Positions 24,301 through 36,676 of a stretch of 64,000 nt of DNA are shown here, one piece after another. The DNA is from Promerops cafer. Taxonomy: Eukaryota; Chordata; Aves; Passeriformes; Nectariniidae. Position 1 is the stretch's first letter, and every line of letters begins with the position of its first letter. The stretch is from positions 720,404-784,403 of the forward strand of contig VZSE01015197.1 in assembly GCA_013398275.1 (NCBI GenBank). Reading direction: 5' to 3'. The position numbers and the translations under genes are program-made. The notes under the pieces were generated by a model. The model did no database searches and had not been told where the DNA came from. It was given only the letters and a program-made list of their open reading frames with translations.

Positions 24301-25871
24301 TTAATTAGATAATGAGTTAAATTGTCTCATTACAAGATCTGTGAAAAATGCTCTGAACTTGATTATTTTACCTAGTTCTGATGTCTGCTATATTCTTTCT
24401 TCCAGTCTTTGTTTTCTTTATTTAGATAGTAAACTTTATGTAATCAGAATAATTTCTTTCAATTAGTGGTATCAGAGGGAGCTGATCTCACTAAGAAGTT
24501 CTGTAACACAAAACAAAACTAGTGTCTTCTAAATAAGCAAAACATACTGTACATTCCTCTTTTGCTTTTCAGATTAGGCCATTTCTGAGGACCTTCACTG
24601 CATTCAGTACAGTCAATAGGCTATTATTGAAAGTATAAGAATGTCATCTTTCACACTTTCACTTTCTACTCTATTAAATGTCCCACTAATAATTCTGTTA
24701 GTTCCCCAATGAAGTCATGATATCATCCCAATGAAATATCCCATTACTTTGAAAGAAAAACTGTTGAGTTGAAATGCATGAAATACATCTTGCTCCACTT
24801 TGCATTGTGAATAGTGGCGTTTATTTTATTACTGTAATGTCATGGGAGTTCTAGGTGTTTGCTAAGATAAGCTGTGCTATATGCTAAATCTAGGCAGAAA
24901 AAGGAGATCCCTGATTCAAGAGCATTAAGTTTAGGTATAAAAGAAGAGAGAAGAAGATCTTTCACTATGGTGTATTGCTTCATTAATGTAGCTGACATTG
25001 CTTCCAGGACCTGAGTCAGTCCAGTCAGTGGCAACTCTTGCTCTCTCTATGCAAGCCTGCAATCAGCTGCATAGAAATGCTCCAGACAAAATCAATTAAT
25101 ACACTTTGCTTTAATAGGTGAATATCTAAACCAAATATTCTCAAAAGATAGTTCTAGTAAGCCCAGCAATAACATCTTCCTTAAAAAAGTTGAAAAGTTC
25201 TGTTAGCCTCCATTAGAACAGAAAATAACTACTGTGGCACACAACAGTTTCTTTAATTGCCAGTATTAGAATTTTCTTTTCAACTATTTAATATTTTTTC
25301 TCATTGTACAGGCATAGTACTTCTGCACTCAATAATACATTTTCCTAAAATTCTTCTAGCATTTTCTCCCAGGAGAAATTATTTTTTGAAACATGAAATA
25401 TACATATTTTAATAATGTTTTTTAACATTTAACATCAATCATCTTTGGTTTCTGGTCTTTATAGTGTATATTTCCCCTGTATATGTGTGTTTAATCTTCT
25501 GTCTATACTAAATATAAGTGATGTAATACCTTTTCTTTGAGGATCTTCATTAATTGTGAAGCAACTCGTGATAAATTAGATGGCCTGAACCACTAACTGA
25601 AGTAAAATTTCTTCAGTTTATCCCAAAATTTTATTTCATTTAAAGTTTCAGTTCTGTACTACTGAATTTCTGTTTTCTTTTTAGCTTTTTTTTTTTTTTT
25701 GTGAATCTTTTGGAATAATTATGCAGTGATAATATAGGTTTTTAGAAAAGTCAAGATATAACATTGACAAAGGCAGCAGAATATAACTCAAGCTATGAGA
25801 AGGAAATTCAAATTTTTCTTCTTTTTTTTGCTTCAAAATTGTGCAATTCTAAATTTTAAAATTTTTTTTAG

Positions 25872-25980
25872 AATGAATGTATTTCTGGAGAAAGAAATGG
25901 AAAAGATGGAAAACGAATTATTTCTTTGGAAATGGAAATATGAAGAACTGAGACAAACCAAGCTGGAAAGCCTGAAACAG
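25872..25980 (+). CDS. CCDC102B: CCDC102B coding exon 3 (LWKWKYEEL coil segment)
   Basis: Third coding exon, 109 nt. It supplies the last base of the split codon and then 36 full codons, ending in phase 0 at CAG|GTATGT. The acceptor is a run of T ending in AG at 25870-25871. The product reads MNVFLEKEMEKMENELFLWK then WKYEELRQTKLESLKQ. The LWKWKYEEL motif is a strong family marker (human CCDC102B has the same string in my recollection). The segment is a continuous acidic/basic heptad-type coiled coil without glycine or proline. The intron before it is 4.5 kb and the intron after it is 17.4 kb. In human, about 40 more residues lie between this segment and the one encoded by the next exon I can find, so an exon may be missing from this model. 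Confidence 0.9.
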
Positions 25981-26859
25981 GTATGTTAGCAGTACATTGT
26001 TATCACATGGAGTAAGAAAGAAAATTTAGACTTCTGATTTACTGAGTTGTAACTAAAAGTAAAATTGTGTCCAGAGTTCATAAATGTGATAAATCCACCA
26101 TTTATCAATTATTATTCTTTGTAGCCAGACGGGAGGGACCTGATGAGGGTGCGTGGAGGCTGCCATGGCAGCACTGGTGCTCTGGAGTTGTGACAGTGGC
26201 ATTGGGATGGCTCCACAGGCTTCCAGCAAGGGACTGGCCAGAGGAGGCAGGTTCTGGTGCCCCATCCCCGTGTGTGGTGAGGCTGGTGGTCCCAATGGAC
26301 AGCAGTGTGTGATCAGGGTCCTGCGGGGCTTGTGTTCAGAGGGAAAGGGCCCATGTGGGGTAAAGGTTTGTTCAGGAAAGCCCTGCCACATTTCTGTGAG
26401 GCTGGAGAAATAGAACAGTAGTGGCGTAGAAATTGGCTGAAAAAATGTGTTCTCCCCATCAACCTGGACAAGGAAGTAAGGCTGGGCAGGATCAGAGAAG
26501 GCAAAGAGGAGATTAACAGGATCTTCACAGTGACCCAGAGATGAGAAAGTCTGAACCACACGGGAGGGGCAGCCAGAGGCTGTGAGTTTAACAGTGAATA
26601 GAGTCCCACTGTAGGAGGGCTGGAAAGGCATGTTCTCCAGCAACTGGAGGATGGCTCTTTTTCCAGATCTGCAGTTCAAAAGGTTGAAACACCTGGTAGT
26701 GAAGTAAGAGAAGAAAGCTATGACTTGTGAGGCATCAGAGCCAGCTTTAACACAAACTGTGCATTAACATCAGGAGGAAGCAGCAAGTGGCGGTAGTAGG
26801 AGGCTTGCTCCTGTGAGGATAGAAACCCCTGTGTTACCCACTTGCTTTTTTGATGGTTA

Positions 26860-27060
26860 TGTGGCTTGCTGTGGGCTAGGATCAAGAACATTACAGACAG
26901 ATTGCCAAGGACTGTCCAGTCCTTAGACTGCTATGCTATTACTCATCCAGATGGGAACCAGCTAGGGGCATATTGGGAATGATCACATAGCTCTAGGGTT
27001 GAGGTCAAGGGCACCCAGGTCCTGTCTCCTTGATCCTACCAGCTGGGTAAGGTAATGAGG
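26860..27060 (+). pseudogene. Decayed CR1 ORF1 esterase-like (SGNH) region
   Basis: Translation in two adjacent frames gives ITDRLPRTVQSLDCYAI followed, after a one-base frameshift, by IQMGTS, then DHIALG and a segment recalling the ORF1 pattern 'GAQVLFSSILPV' (here decayed to KGTQVLSP plus a stop). CR1-like LINEs are known to carry an esterase domain in ORF1 with an 'LDYYPLLIxQVGTN' core. Stops and frameshifts exclude function. Confidence 0.6.
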
Positions 27061-27179
27061 AGAGCTTTGAATTAGGAAAGGAGGCAATGAGACATTACAG
27101 ACTACAGTGAAATGAAGAAGTGGTGGTTGGCCGGAAAGCTCAGGGCATAGGTTGATAGGAGCAAGAAAAACTTCAGGAA

Positions 27180-27940
27180 TGACAAAACAATGTGAAACCC
27201 GTCTCAAGTGTTGGTAAAGAAATGCACATGTCCTAGGAAACAAGCAGGGAGAATTAGAGCTGTATGTAGATACAGAACTACAATATTGTTGGAACAATTC
27301 AAATACTGTGACAAGTCCATGCAACTGAAGTACTGTGAAGGACTTACAGAAACACTGGTAAGGAAGGGCTGAGGGGATGGAGGTTGCCCTCAGATCTATA
27401 AGCAGCTCAGGTCTTTTGAAGCCTCCAGAAGGATGGGGGGGGAAATCAGACTTGTGACTCTAGGATCAGAGGAGAGGCCAGTAAGGTTGTCATTGTGGCA
27501 GGAGTTTGTTACAGACCACCTAATGAGGAAACAAAAAAAAATATGTTTAAATAGCTCAGATCTTGGAGCTGTAAACCCCAGTTCTAGTGGGTGGCTACAG
27601 CTGCTAGAAAGGCAGAATAGCTGCTGCAATGAAAGAGATTTCAGTGGGGTTTCAGGAATAAATTCTTACTGAGGGTATTCAAAGGGCCAACAAGTGGCGA
27701 TAAATAGCTGGATCTGCTGTTGACTAATATGAAGGAAACTACCTAGGGATGTGATAATGAATAATTTCTTCATCTGTGATAACTTTGAAATAGTGGTGTT
27801 GGTCATCCTGAAAGAAGAAAGGCAAGCAGCAGAGTACAGGCCCTGAACCTAAGGAGAGCAGGATATTGGCTTAGTCAGGGAACTGCTGGGAAGGGTCCCA
27901 CGGGAGGCAACTGTGATAGGTAAACAAAGGAAGCAGCCAA
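27180..27940 (+). pseudogene. Decayed CR1 ORF2 apurinic-like endonuclease region
   Basis: The start of ORF2 is visible as ETRLKCW, stop, RNAHVLGNKQGELE (consensus type 'LKCLYTNARSMGNKQEELE'). At 27501-27521 is GVCYRPP, the endonuclease motif seen throughout CR1. Near 27.65-27.72 kb is FKGPTSGDK, stop, LDLLLTN. Near 27.88 kb is LVRELLGRVP. At least eight stops interrupt it. The order matches the CR1 endonuclease and the linker toward RT. Confidence 0.78.
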
Positions 27941-30900
27941 AGCTGTGTCAGGCCTTGGAGTACAACAAAGGGTTGTCCTAATGCTGAGGAGAACAGGTAG
28001 ATGTGTCAGGAGACTGATTTAGCTCAGCAGGGCACTCATGGTGGAGTTCTGATGCCAGAAAGCAATGTACTTTTACAAAGATCAGCCTTGAAGGAGTAAT
28101 TTAAGAACATTGCCTGGTTGTGTCGAATTGGTGTTAGGAAATACATGTTCATTTCACTCTGCGATCATGACTAGAAGAATAACAAATATTTGTGATGCAG
28201 TTTACAGGTTTTAACTTTCAGGACAATGGATAGAGGACCTCTTTGATACAACAGAACTCAAAATGTGTGTTTATATAACTAAACATAGTGAATTAAAAGC
28301 GTCCTATGAATTTAACATCTCAGATTTAGAATAATGGAGGGAATCTAATTAGCTTTCTTTCATGTTCTGGAAAGAATTGCAATAAGTCTATTAAATCTCA
28401 AGTTCTAGTTAATAGGTGATGCATATGCAACACAGCAGCAAACTAACATCTCTCTGTCATATTTGAGTTTCTTCAGATTTTGGTTCTTTATTTTCTACTT
28501 GCTTATTAAGTAGAATTTTAGCATGTTATACTTGTGCAAAACAGAGGAAGTCTAGGTTTATTTAATAGTTTTGCTTACGAAATGTAATCTTTATGAAGTG
28601 CTTTATGGCACTGTCATCAGGAATAGAACAACAGGAAGTAAAATTTTTCTGATAATTCATTGGATATATATAACAATATTTGTGCACGTGCATGCCTACA
28701 TATATGTGCTGCTGTTTTTTTTCTTGGGAACATGCTCGACTGCCTTAATTGGTAACAGGAGGTGATATTTTAAGCATTCTTTTAATCTTCTGACATTTAT
28801 TACATAAATAGAATTTTTAAATTACAGAAAAACACTGATCTGGATGAATCTGACTAATATAAATGAAACTATGTCTATCAGTGGAGGGGGTTTCTGTAAG
28901 TGGAAACTCTCCCTCTACTTAAATAAACCAAACCTTGTGTCTTGACACCACGGATGTGACTATTACTCACTATATCTTACTGTTGAGAAATGGATGCTGG
29001 AACAACAGACAAGATTTTTGACAATGAAAAATTTGAAAGTGAAATAAATGCAAGTGCAGACATCTGCTAGGGTAAGCATGGAATCTGATTCCAATATACC
29101 TTTTTAATATTAAATCACAAAGGAATTTCTAGATTAACACCAGATCAATCATTACATTTAGATTATTTTTGTGTCCTTGACTAAATTAATCTGCTATTTC
29201 CTTTGGCAGATTGCCTAACAGTCCCACTGTGAATGAGACAAAAAGTGGTTGGTTTGCAAGTGACAGTGCTATTGCAAATTAAACCATTTTTAGGAATGGA
29301 TAGCTCTTCTAGCCTTTTGGAAGTTGGAGAGATTTTGGGGAATGTTAGAAACTTCACAGCTGCCAAGACCTGATTATTAGTGCTCCCAGTAACCAATCAC
29401 TTTCTTTAATTACTTTCATTAAAAGACAAGTATTTACTCAGTTTGGAATTAACTAAATATGGAAAGCCTTGATGATCTTGCTGATCATCGTTTTAAAAAA
29501 TTATTCATTCAGCATCAATTTGGAAGTTCTAAATAAGTTTTCAAAGTATTGAGTTAATTAAAAAAAGTAGTGAAGTGACAATTTATGATCGTAGTAACCA
29601 TGAGCATTATAGGCAGCTTTGTGTGACACTAGCATTGATCTTGTCTTGTTTGGGGTCATAAATTAGACTATTTGAAGAGATACAACAGAAAATTGCATTT
29701 GGTATTGTAACTGATAATTTCTCTTTTTTGTTCTAAGAATTCTGTTCACCAATTAAAAGATGTAAAACACTGTTATTTTAAAAACAGGAACGCAATTACT
29801 CAGTATAAAATTACACTTACTGTTGTATTTGCATGAGTATCCACAGAAAGGCACAAAATTGTTTGAAGGACTATTGAGTAAATAAAGGATATTGGCATTA
29901 GACATACTTGGGTTTAAAGTAAACTGTGTTGGAAAGTTTACATTCTCTGAAGAACATGAAAATTTTCGCATCTGTAACTTTGCTTGTTGAATGTCAAGGA
30001 ATGGGGTATCCAGTTTTTTCAGATACAGCGTAGTTTACAGATCAATTAACCATCAGTCTGAGAAACATAAAAAGTATGTCTGAGTTTGACTGGTTAGGTC
30101 TTTGGACTCTGGAAAACAAAGCAAATCCTTGGTGTGTTGCTGTGATATTTGTAAACACAGAATTGGAGTGAGCAAGCCTGTTGAAGTTTGAGGTTTTAGA
30201 ATGATCATTTTATCTTATGTACAATAAAACATTCTTGTTTAAGTAATGTTTACTCATTGCAAATCTTCCTCAAAATTTTATATTCATCTTTATAAATCCT
30301 GAAGGATGTGCTTTTCTGGTCATTTAAGAGTTCAGTAAGATGGAATATTTACAAAACAATTCTACGTTATCCTGAAAATAGTGGAAAAATGCATATACTA
30401 CTATACTCCACTGGTGTGCACTGTAGACTTACAAATGCCACTATAGGCAGTGTAAGTCTGTGCTGTTTAAAAGAATTTTCTGTTGGCTGAAGTACAGAAT
30501 GTACTCTTACTCTGCATTATCTAGTGCTTTGGTAGTTAATGAGGGAAATTCTTATTCCAGTTTGTGGGATATGAGGCAACAATTACACTAATTGGTACTT
30601 AAATCTTTTTGGAACATCAGTGATAAAAACCATATATCTAGATAAAAAGGAAAACAGGCTAAATGAGCGTTTTGTATATTTGGCAGAGACATTTCTGTTC
30701 TTCCTCTTTTTTATTTTTTCAACTGAAAGTAAGTCACCAGCTATTGATTTTGCAATAGAGCCAAAGAAAACATCTTTAAACATCTTTTAAAACAAATGTT
30801 TTCTGTTATCTCTCTCAGTATATAGATGTTTTACACTATATTACAGCAATTTATGTATTCTTACTTAGGAGCATTACTTTCTTTAAGAGATTGTGAATGG

Positions 30901-31103
30901 TTCCCTACCTGTTGTTCCCACGAAGGAAGCTCCACTGATGTGAGTGAAGCTTCTGGATAAATCAAGCCTTCTCCTATCACTGTAAACATTTAAATGGTCT
31001 TTAAAATGGAACGGCTTATTTGGAGGCCCAAGTTGTCAACAGGTAAATCTTGTTAAAGACTCTGGATGATTTCTACCTTCTCCAGAAATTTTTATTCAGA
31101 TTG

Positions 31104-31153
31104 ACCTTATAGTATGAAGGTGCTACACACCTTATAGTGTGAAGGTGCTACAC
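31104..31153. repeat. Two 25-bp tandem units
   Basis: ACCTTATAGTATGAAGGTGC... and ACCTTATAGTGTGAAGGTGC... abut directly and differ at one position (A/G). A recent local duplication in intron 3. Confidence 0.95.
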
Positions 31154-32510
31154 AGCTTTTTACCTGAAATTGCTTTTTTCATTCACTTAGTACATATATG
31201 AAATAGAAAAATTGATACTCTTATAATCTTACAGAAAATTTAGACACATATAGTAAAATCATCCATTCTGTCACATACTCTTCACCTGACTCAAAAAATG
31301 CCTTCTGATTGTCCCCTGAATCCTGCAGAAAGCATAATAATTATCAGACACAAACCAGTTGCCTGAATGGCTCCTGTGAATTTCTCTGTTTAATTTCTTA
31401 CCTAAGATGACCTGAAATGTTGAGTAATTTGCATGGCTATCATAGGAGCAAAATTATGTACAAAAACCAATTTTATAGTGCTTTTATACACTAGAGAATG
31501 GCAGTAGTCTATTTTAGTGTGCTAAAGAAGTTTTTATAAAGTTTGATATCAGAAGCATCAATGCTGAGATTTAAAGTATCATTAGGCAATTTTCTGTAAA
31601 AAACATCTGAATTATTTGAGAATGCAAATGACTTTACAGAATGGAATCTTGGTGCAGTTAATAAAATCTCACTATTTTTAGACTAGGTTTACAATTTTGA
31701 GTGTTCCTTACTGTTTTCAATGCTTCATTTGTTTGGGAGGCTGGTGCAATTTTCAGATTGAGGGGAATGGGATGGAAATGGTGCTACACATCTGACTCAT
31801 GGTTTGATAAAAGTACTTTAAAAATTACTTTCAATATGCACATTTTTTTTTCCTGTGTAAATGACAATAACTGACAGGTGGTTAGAGAGTAAGGAAAGAA
31901 TTCTGCACTGTTGCTTCAGCAGCAATTCTTGCAAAGAGTTAACTATTCTTTCCACTGTTTTCATAAATCAGGTCCCCATTCATATTCAGTTTTATCTCTG
32001 GAAATGACGTACTCTATGTTCTTAGTGTCCAGCATAAAGTATAATTTGTCATGCTGCATAGAATTAAGGTTCCATTTGATGTTTATTTTTCCACAAATCT
32101 ATTTTGGAAAGTGTAGGATGAGTCTACAGTTTCATTGACTTTTTTGCTCATACTGGCTTCTCACAAGATATTTAAACTCCATTAAGTCATACTTGCCAAT
32201 ATTTTCTCTGTCTTCATTACACAGTTTGCATTGAAAACAGCAAGCAAAACCAGGATAATTTTCTGTTTATTTTTTATTTAAGGAAAACTGAGAGATGAAA
32301 AGTTATTTCTGTGAGAAAGCATATTCAGAAGAAACATGTGTGTGAATACTGAAACGTATTTCTGCACACAGATTTTCTGTGAAAGGAACACCATGCCAAA
32401 ATGACACCATTTGAGGAGGTTTGTTTAGCCTGTTGTTCTGACACTGGCAGAAAGTATAACTTGGTGATGAAAAGAAGAAGATGAGGGAGGAATGTGCAAA
32501 TGCACACACA

Positions 32511-32549
32511 GATATGTGTGTGTGTATGTGTTTTTGTGTTTGTGTATAT
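32511..32549 (+). repeat. (TG)n-like microsatellite
   Basis: GATATGTGTGTGTGTATGTG followed by TTTTTGTGTTTGTGTATATG. Imperfect TG repeat. Confidence 0.85.
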
Positions 32550-32589
32550 GAAGCGATCTTCATGCTAGGAATTAGTCAAGGTGCTCCTT

Positions 32590-32664
32590 CCCAGAGCAGG
32601 GGGGTTGGATCTGGATGATCTTTGAGGTTCCTTCCAATTCAGGTCATTCTATGATTCTGTGATT
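32590..32664 (+). mobile_element. CR1 LINE 3' tail fragment
   Basis: Short sense CR1 end. It contains CCCAGAGCAGGGGGGTTGG, GATGATCTTTGAGGTTCCTT and the octamer tail CATTCTATGATTCTGTGATT. Only the last ~75 bp of the element remain. Confidence 0.85.
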
Positions 32665-35600
32665 ACATCTTTAATGAAAAGAATTTTTCATTGTTCAGAT
32701 TGAAAGGCCCAAAATTATGACAAAGTTGCTTCTTAGTAATGTATTAGTGTGGTCAGTTGACCATATGGCTCTCTATATCAGAAATTAATTCTTTGCAGGG
32801 TATAGTTTAAAAAAAAAAAAAACAAACCAAAAGGCTGTTCAATATCTAATTTTTAATGTGTGTTTAACTATCCTGAATTTACCTTTTGGTATTATATTTT
32901 AGCATTAATTTAGTTGTTAAAGTAAATATTTCTGCTAGTGTGCTAACTTGTTATTCATCCACATAAAATCAACCTGAGCTGAAATTACTTGAAAAAAAAA
33001 ACAAACCACTGAAGAATTAAATGTAACGACAGGTAGAATGTTGAAAAATGATAATATTAAAGGTATTGAACTGAAGAGAGAAGCATTACGAGTGATTCAG
33101 TCCTTGTTTTTTCTATCCTGACCTGCATAAGGATAGCAATGTATCACTTAAAAATTAACAATCTAATTTGGGAGGAGGCTTGATTGGGAAAACAGCCTTA
33201 GATAATTTTGTTTCTGATAAAAAACTTTCCATGCTAGCATCAGTGAAGTACTGAATATTTCTTCAAGTAATAGCATGAGTGATGCCTTGAAGTCAATGAG
33301 AAATCCACTGATGTCAATGAATTTTGGATCAATTCTTAAACTGTGTAGTATCGGGTGATTAGGAATTGAAACAGAAGATCTTCAGGAACACTTGTAACTT
33401 CAGAGTACCAGTATGATGTTCTATAGTGGGTGTGGCTCAGATAAAACAAAAGACGTGCCATGTAAACTATAAGCAGTAGAACCATTGCTACAGACACTTT
33501 CCACCAAAGCACTGCTCTACAAAAATTATTTTATATAAATGCTTATCTAGATCGAGTGACTTTAGCTGTATATTTCAGGTTCTTACTCTGAAAGGAGAGC
33601 TTTATGGAGAAATGTCCTATGCTATATTTACCTGAACTCTAAGAAGCACAACCGTTTTAAATTTCTTTGGACAAAGTCATCTCCTCTATTTCTTGAATCC
33701 TGAACTTAAATTCAGAAGAGAAAACAAGCTTGAATACTGGTTTAATCTGTCCCTTTTAGCATAGGTTGCTAATGCTTAAGGATAAAGCTCACTGCATCAG
33801 AACATGACAACTTTTGGAATCTGGTGTATTATGGTGCAATTTATCTGCACTTTAAGTAACATTGGTGTAATAGTCTGGTTCTCATCAAGGAACCTTGATG
33901 CCATTTTGATTTTCCTGAATACTTCACATTGTGTCAAATCAGACTTGCAAATTTTAATTAAATATGTTGGTATAGATGCTTTTCCTACAGGAAAGTAACG
34001 ATTACAAATTCTAGTGTGGTTTCACACTATTTAGTATTCTAGTAATCTGACATGTATTTATTTGAAGAGACATACAGTTACAGAAAATATCCTATTCCTA
34101 GCAACCCTTGACCATTAATCTGAAAAGTCAAGAGTCCTCATCTGCAAGATAACTGAACTTGTGTAGTCCCTAAATTAAATGTAGAGGCTTTGACTGTTGC
34201 AGTCATTTTGATGTATTTTTGTTATGATTCATTAGCAGCTACGTTAAAAAATGTACTGTAAGTTTACTTAGTATCTTATTTTCCCATCTATCAATTAGCA
34301 TTCCTATTATATCTTTAATATTATTACTTGAATAATTTTGTATTAAAAATTAAAATTGGGTTGAATAGTGTTTTGGAATGCAGCATGTAAAAACCATACC
34401 GTTTAGGAACTTCTTGAGACTGAGGACAATTTGAACTTGTTTTGAATGTTTCCTAATCATGCTGACCATTATTGATTTTTCTGTTTCCTTACAGTTCTTT
34501 ATTTAGCTATACATTTTTCTCAGTTCAACAAAATAAAGTGAGAATGGAAAGTTGGCTAAGAAATTCGTTGTAAGCAAAAGAGTTATTGACCTTCTGTACA
34601 GCAAATAAAACTTCAAAACCAAACAAACAAATAAGTAAATATATTACCCATTGCACTATTTGCTCTTTTTTTCCAGATGATTTTCTACATGTCTGCATTC
34701 ATCTTCCTATGACAAATCCCTGTATTTTTTGAGGAAGGATTATCATCTTCCTTTTGCAGTACTTATTAGAATGGCTTATGGCGTATTCTAGTTCCTAAAT
34801 TAATTACTAATAATAACTACCTAAACACACAGCAGTAGATAACTAGTTGAAGTAACAGGAGGCAAGCTTTTATAGTCAGGACTGCAATTAAATTTGTAGG
34901 CTTTTTTTTGTAAAAATACAAACTATAAAAATTATCTTCTGTAAATGATATATAAATTGTTACTGCTCTGAAAGTTAAAAATGAAAATTTAATTGGTCTG
35001 GTCATTTCTTTACATAGAATAGAAGCTCATTTTTGCTTCCATTAAGGTCTGTACATGTATTTCAGGTATACAAATCTATTTTTTATCTTGCTATTAAAAA
35101 GAGATTTTACATTAGTCAGTCTCAGGTCTCCCAGGGCTTAGTCTGTCTTCCTTATTTTGGGAAGAAGCTTGTTGTATTAAGTTTGAGTAGGAAAAACAAC
35201 CAAAAATCCACATACACATATGGTCCCCTCCCCCTGATAAGAACACTAATAACAGAAGCAAGCTAAATGCCGATCATAAAAACTCTTAAACTGGGAAACG
35301 TCAGTCTTGCAACAATACTTGGATGAAAAGGGAATTAAGCAGAGTTTAATAAGAAGTTTCAGGTGTCATTAAAAAAAAATTCTCAGCAGGGGCCTATTCC
35401 ACCCTTTTTTGAGATAGAAACCAGAATGTCTGGAATTGGACTTTTCAGCACACAGTGAGGAGTCCTCCCCCACTCCTCCCCCTCTCATAAAACTAAGATG
35501 TCAGTGAGGAAAATTAGGGGTGAAGGTTCCTGCTTTGCTTCATATTTTTTTTGCTTAAGAATGCCCAAAATCATCTGACTTTTGAGATTTCAAATTACAT

Positions 35601-36570
35601 TATGAAAAATATTTACTGTAATCCTATGCCTAAAACAATCTTTGCAGTCTACTTAGGATTTTTAACGCCGTTTGTTTGTTCTGTTACCACTGTCACCCCT
35701 GCTGTGTTCTGTCATAATCCAATCAACTACAAGAAAAGCATGCTGCTGTTTGTAAAGTAAACAAATCTAGCCCTTCGTTGTAAATGTCAGGAGCTCAAGT
35801 TTTACCTTGTTTCTTAGTGAAACATAAATATTAAAGTGTGATATTTTTCTTTTACTGATATATTTTTTTAATTGACTTCAGCTACAGTTATTAGCTCAGT
35901 TTATTATTAGGTAATACAGGAATTTTTACTTGTTTATTTCCTGGATTAAAAATTTGACCTCTCTGTGCATAGTAGCAAGAGGAAATAGTCATTTGTTAGT
36001 ACATTGGAATTCTGACTCTCCACATGAGTGATGTCTTGTAAAGCTTTGAGAGTTCTGGTTGGCATGTGTCCCTTATAAATTTCAAGCAGTATTCTCCAAG
36101 GGATTAGCTGAAATGTGAATTATTTCCTTGAATGAGATTAGAGAACATTTTAAATTCACCTAAACCACCGTATAATGTTTGTGTAGATTAATCTTGGTTA
36201 GAACTCTAATTACTATGTTCATCTCTAGTCAAAAAAGGAAAAGTAGTTTGATAATTTAGTCATGTTAGTCTCATGTCAAATATTTCCATTTAGGAATACA
36301 GCAAACACCATCTTGTACATGCCATTTTTATGTAAGGTCATGATTATCTAAGCACCAATATTTTGCTAAACACAGCAACAAGACAATTTGAAGAGCCTGC
36401 AGTAAAAGGTGTGCCATAAAAAGATGCCCAGTACACTCAAATGACTTTAGACTCAGTCTCTGTTTCTAAGTATGGGAAGTATAGAAACCACTTGAATCTG
36501 ATTGTTTTTTTCATTATTAAAAAAAAAAGCTTTCAAGTCAAAGGCTACTTAAAGGATGCCTAACATTAAA

Positions 36571-36676
36571 GTTATGAGTAAATAGTACATGAATTGTGTT
36601 GGAACCAATGCTTNTAACTAAAGTTATAGTTAACTCATAAAGTTATAGTACTTGAATTGTGTTGGAACCAATGCTT
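36571..36676. repeat. Tandem duplication, period 63 bp, containing an undetermined base
   Basis: TGAATTGTGTTGGAACCAAT plus GCTT at 36590-36613 recurs exactly at 36653-36676, with AAGTTATAGT-type sequence between. The only N in the window (36614) lies at the junction after the first copy, which suggests uncertain copy number or collapse. Confidence 0.92.

Larger units (their letters stand above)
21344..25871 (+). other. CCDC102B: CCDC102B intron 2
   Basis: GT-AG intron of 4.5 kb. It contains a small direct duplication near 22.17 kb and a sense CR1 3' end at about 24.08-24.30 kb. The stretch 22.9-23.5 kb is less AT-rich and may be an old interspersed repeat, but I could not classify it. Nothing else is supported. 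Confidence 0.85.
26125..28090 (+). mobile_element. CR1-type LINE relic, 5' half
   Basis: A relatively GC-rich block in an AT-rich intron. It holds, in order, a GC-rich 5' part (26.1-26.7 kb, unassigned; probably 5'UTR/ORF1), a decayed ORF1 esterase-like region and a decayed ORF2 endonuclease region, all in sense orientation with many stops and frameshifts. The reverse transcriptase and CR1 3' tail are not seen after about 28.1 kb, so the copy is 3'-incomplete. The 208-codon minus-strand frame at 26053-26679 is antisense to this element and is not called as a gene. Ends are approximate. Confidence 0.75.

Noticed and set aside
29009..29071. Possible missing CCDC102B exon (KIFDNEKFESEINASADIC before GGTAAGC)
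   Set aside because: Weak acceptor, a stop right at the donor in the best frame, and no real match to the expected human residues.
33043..33110. Possible missing exon (GIELKREALRVIQ)
   Set aside because: No donor follows and the upstream frame hits a stop; similarity to the expected coil is superficial.
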